A DNA stretch of 64,000 bases from Prochlorococcus sp. AG-402-O16. GTDB taxonomy: Bacteria > Cyanobacteriota > Cyanobacteriia > PCC-6307 > Cyanobiaceae. Position numbers and translations under genes: made by a program. The notes beneath the pieces are model-generated. The model was not told the origin of the DNA. It saw only the letters and a list, made by a program, of their open reading frames with translations, and made no database searches. This document shows, piece by piece, positions 60,333-64,000 of this stretch. The DNA lies in the NCBI GenBank assembly GCA_003216415.1, contig QCIY01000002.1:1-64000 (forward strand). Reading direction: 5' to 3'. Numbering within the stretch: the stretch's first letter is position 1; each line of letters starts with the position of its first letter.

Positions 60333-61277
60333 ATGCCCGAATTACCATTTACTCTCGACCAATTAAGAATATTAAAAGCTATCGCGGCCCAAGGAAGTTT
60401 TAAAAAAGCCGCAGATATATTGTACGTAACTCAACCTGCTGTGAGTTTACAAATACAAAACCTAGAAAAACAACTTGAAATTACAATTTTCGATAGAGGT
60501 GGCAGAAAAGCTCTTTTAACTGAAGCAGGAAGACTTCTACTTGAATATTGTGAACGAATTTTGAATCAGTGCGACGAAGCTTGCAAAGCTATTGAAGATT
60601 TAAATAGTTTAAAAGGTGGAACTCTTGTCATTGGAGCCAGTCAAACTACAGGAACTTATTTAATGCCAAGAATGATTGGACTATTCAGACAAAAATATCC
60701 TGAAGTATCTGTTCAACTTCAAGTTCATAGTACTAGAAGGACTGGCTGGAGCGTTGCTAATGGACAAATTGATTTAGCCATTATTGGAGGACAATTGCCT
60801 GCAGATTTAGAAAATCTACTACAAGTCATACCATATGCAACAGATGAATTAGCCCTTGTTTTACCCTCTAAACACCAACTTTCTAATAAAAAAGAACTTC
60901 TAAAAGAAGATTTATATAAATTAAATTTTGTAACATTAGATTCTCAATCTACAACAAGAAAAGTTGTAGATAAACTTCTTCAAGATTCTGGGCTTGAAAT
61001 TCAAAGATTAAAAATTGAGATGGAACTAAATTCTCTTGAAGCAATCAAGAATGCAGTTCAATCAGGTCTAGGGGCTTCATTTTTACCTGTTGTATCAATT
61101 GAAAGGGAATTAGCGGCTGGGACGATCCATAAAGCGTTTCTTGCCGATTTAGAAGTTAAAAGGGAACTCAAATTAATTACAAATCCATCAAGGTATACTT
61201 CACGAGCATCAGAAGTGTTTAAGAAAAATATTCTTCCACAATTTGCCAGTTTAGAAAGCCCATTGAGAAAAATTTAA
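60333..61277 (+). CDS. rbcR: LysR-family transcriptional regulator RbcR (Ycf30)
   Basis: 314 aa. N-terminal winged [43 protein letters not shown], followed by an effector domain with [40 protein letters not shown] and [19 protein letters not shown]. These are typical of RbcR/Ycf30, the activator of RuBisCO genes in cyanobacteria and red-type plastids. It is probably a sensor of carbon metabolites. A palindrome upstream suggests self-control. Confidence 0.9.
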   Translation: MPELPFTLDQLRILKAIAAQGSFKKAADILYVTQPAVSLQIQNLEKQLEITIFDRGGRKALLTEAGRLLLEYCERILNQCDEACKAIEDLNSLKGGTLVIGASQTTGTYLMPRMIGLFRQKYPEVSVQLQVHSTRRTGWSVANGQIDLAIIGGQLPADLENLLQVIPYATDELALVLPSKHQLSNKKELLKEDLYKLNFVTLDSQSTTRKVVDKLLQDSGLEIQRLKIEMELNSLEAIKNAVQSGLGASFLPVVSIERELAAGTIHKAFLADLEVKRELKLITNPSRYTSRASEVFKKNILPQFASLESPLRKI

Positions 61278-61284
61278 AAATACA

Positions 61285-61905
61285 TCAAAACTGAATTGCT
61301 TCTTTATTTATCCCTACGCCTCCATCTTCGGCTTGTCCATCACCCTTAATTATAAATTTATTTTCATTTACATCAGTCTGATAAACGCACTTAACTATTG
61401 GTTTATCTCTAATTGATCCAATGTAGGCGAAAGTATTCATTCTTTGCTTACATTCTCTTACATCTTCATTACTAATTGCTCCTTGTTTTTGTAAAACTGT
61501 CCAATTCTCCCTCCTGATTACACAACCTGGCTGAAGAGCTGGCTGAGTGACAAAACTAGTCGATGGATTCAAAGTTGTATACATTTCAACATCAATTACA
61601 AAAGCACTTGCACCCCATTGTCTACAAAATTCAGGATCTGGAACAGCCATATCTAATTGTTGTTGACTAGCAATATTTCCCTGTCCTCCATCTGTTGTAC
61701 TTGTAATCGCACTCCCAATGCCTACTCCTAAAATTAATACACCAGCGAGAACAGCAATGGTTCCTGTATTGATGTTTATTTTTTGTTCAGAAGAAGGTAA
61801 TCTTCTATTTCTCTGTCCAGAAGGATCGATCTCTCTTTGATTTGAAGAGTAATAACTTCTATTGGAGTCTCTCCTTGGCCTTCTATTTGGGGGTTGTCTA
61901 TTCAC
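61285..61905 (-). CDS. DUF3172 single-span membrane protein
   Basis: 206 aa. Arg/Pro-rich N-terminus ([19 protein letters not shown]), one helix ([19 protein letters not shown], about 48-66), then a soluble domain with [30 protein letters not shown] and [20 protein letters not shown]; four conserved-looking cysteines. It matches cyanobacterial DUF3172, function unknown. It overlaps ndhM by 4 nt, so it is probably co-translated. Confidence 0.85.
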   Translation of the reverse strand: MNRQPPNRRPRRDSNRSYYSSNQREIDPSGQRNRRLPSSEQKININTGTIAVLAGVLILGVGIGSAITSTTDGGQGNIASQQQLDMAVPDPEFCRQWGASAFVIDVEMYTTLNPSTSFVTQPALQPGCVIRRENWTVLQKQGAISNEDVRECKQRMNTFAYIGSIRDKPIVKCVYQTDVNENKFIIKGDGQAEDGGVGINKEAIQF

Positions 61906-62249
61906 AGTTCTTGATTTGTCTTAGGTAAACCCATTGAAAAGTTCATAACTCTACAATTTGGGTTATAACTTAATTCACCATTTTGGAGCAAAAATTTAAT
62001 TAAACCTTCAATTTCGGATCCTATTTTCCTAAGCTCGTAATCATCTAAATTCTTTCCTGCCCTCTCTTTTATTAATTGATTGAATTTTTGATTTATTTTG
62101 TTCAAAGAACCTTCGTTCCAAATAAATTCATTATCCGGATCTAAATCAAGAGTCAGTTTGTTTGGGTGAAATTGTAACTCTTTATCAACTACTTCAGCAG
62201 TAAAAATTCTTACATGACGAGTAGTTGATTTTAAAAGCATTTTTTCCAT
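61902..62249 (-). CDS. ndhM: NAD(P)H-quinone oxidoreductase subunit M
   Basis: 115 aa oxygenic-photosynthesis-specific NDH-1 subunit. [59 protein letters not shown] and [14 protein letters not shown] are characteristic. Start at ATG 62249; ATG 62240 is possible. Divergent from crtP by 90 nt. Confidence 0.96.
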   Translation of the reverse strand: MEKMLLKSTTRHVRIFTAEVVDKELQFHPNKLTLDLDPDNEFIWNEGSLNKINQKFNQLIKERAGKNLDDYELRKIGSEIEGLIKFLLQNGELSYNPNCRVMNFSMGLPKTNQEL

Positions 62250-62297
62250 AATTTTGCGAAATAATCAACGAAAAAAACTATAATGTTCTAACTTTAA

Positions 62298-63737
<1,440 letters not shown>

Positions 63738-63774
63738 TAACATTTAAAGTAATTTAAAATATAATTAAAACTTT

Positions 63775-64000
63775 TTGAATAATTCAATTTCTCAACTAGA
63801 CAAAGCATATGAGATATGCCGTAAAGAAACTCAAAAATGGGCTAAAACTTTCTATTTGGGAACTCTTTTATTACCATTAGAAAAAAGAAAAGCTATTTGG
63901 GCTATTTATGTATGGTGTAGAAGAACAGATGAGATAATGGATAGCTTAGAGGCATCAACTAAATCGCAAAATGAACTTTCAGACAATCTGGATGAATGGG
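63775..64000 (+). CDS. crtB: Phytoene synthase (3' end outside window)
   Basis: The first 75 codons are seen from TTG 63775 and the frame is open at the window edge. The translated start reads NNSISQLDKAYEICRKETQK, then WAKTFYLGTLLLPLEKRKAI and WAIYVWCRRTDEIMDS. The last carries the DxxxD-type first aspartate-rich motif (RRTDEIMD). The enzyme condenses two GGPP into phytoene for CrtP just upstream. Confidence 0.9.
   Translation, partial: MNNSISQLDKAYEICRKETQKWAKTFYLGTLLLPLEKRKAIWAIYVWCRRTDEIMDSLEASTKSQNELSDNLDEW

Overview
The window is a gene-dense, very AT-rich stretch of a cyanobacterial chromosome. It almost certainly comes from a high-light-adapted marine Prochlorococcus. The evidence is the NDH-1 subunit set including the cyanobacterial/plastid-type NdhM, the chlorophyll gene chlM, plant-type phytoene desaturase (crtP) followed by phytoene synthase (crtB), a RbcR/Ycf30 LysR regulator, phylloquinone (men) genes, a second divergent ClpB, and several DUF families confined to cyanobacteria. 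The low G+C, minimal spacers and lack of mobile elements fit the streamlined Prochlorococcus genome. NdhM and NdhD resemble Prochlorococcus proteins as I remember them; no search was run.

Layout. 1-2759: 3' part of an ABC1/UbiB-type kinase gene facing enolase. 3024-12236: clpB2-secE-nusG-rplK-rplA-[L10 leader]-rplJ-rplL-rnhA-pyrD-cobC-like, the translation cluster without rpoBC. 12215-18909: murG, an exported unknown, pgk, rbgA, an RluD-type pseudouridine synthase and a double-ATPase ABC protein. 18965-27803: relA/spoT, a DUF2062 protein, mnmE, nadC, argS, a HisC-like aminotransferase and a metal-site-deficient MBL-fold protein. 27830-30703: a compact minus-strand operon prfB-DUF3285-ybeY-dgkA-trpG/pabA, in which prfB carries a programmed +1 frameshift. 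30780-37001: glutaredoxin, glutathione synthetase and most of phylloquinone synthesis (menF, menA, menC, menE and a DHNA-CoA thioesterase candidate). 37011-46597: ndhH, rsmH, cysteine desulfurase, a NarL-type response regulator, chlM, purE, cysC, SUI1, trpB, a rhodanese and an unknown anchored protein. 46722-53585: citrate synthase, ndhA-I-G-E, nadK, a CYTH protein, a small unknown, a PedR-like regulator and metF. 53569-64000: a sugar nucleotidyltransferase, scpA, ndhD, ndhF, a Z-ISO/NnrU protein, rbcR, a DUF3172 protein, ndhM, crtP and the start of crtB.

How the genes work together. Eight NDH-1 subunits (H, A, I, G, E, D, F, M) lie in four places. Carotenoid desaturation genes (Z-ISO candidate, crtP, crtB) lie around the RbcR regulator. 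The men block supplies the photosystem I quinone. No tRNA, rRNA, CRISPR array, insertion sequence or prophage was seen. All 15 convergent gene pairs overlap or are separated by at most 18 nt. The largest gene-free stretch is 264 nt (2760-3023), so no stretch over 300 nt lacks a gene. I found no clearly novel multi-gene system. The best leads are the loss of the NBD1 arginine fingers in ClpB2, the prfB frameshift element, the MBL-fold protein without its metal motif, a LysR-type palindrome between rbcR and the Z-ISO gene, and an NtcA-like promoter in front of pgk.
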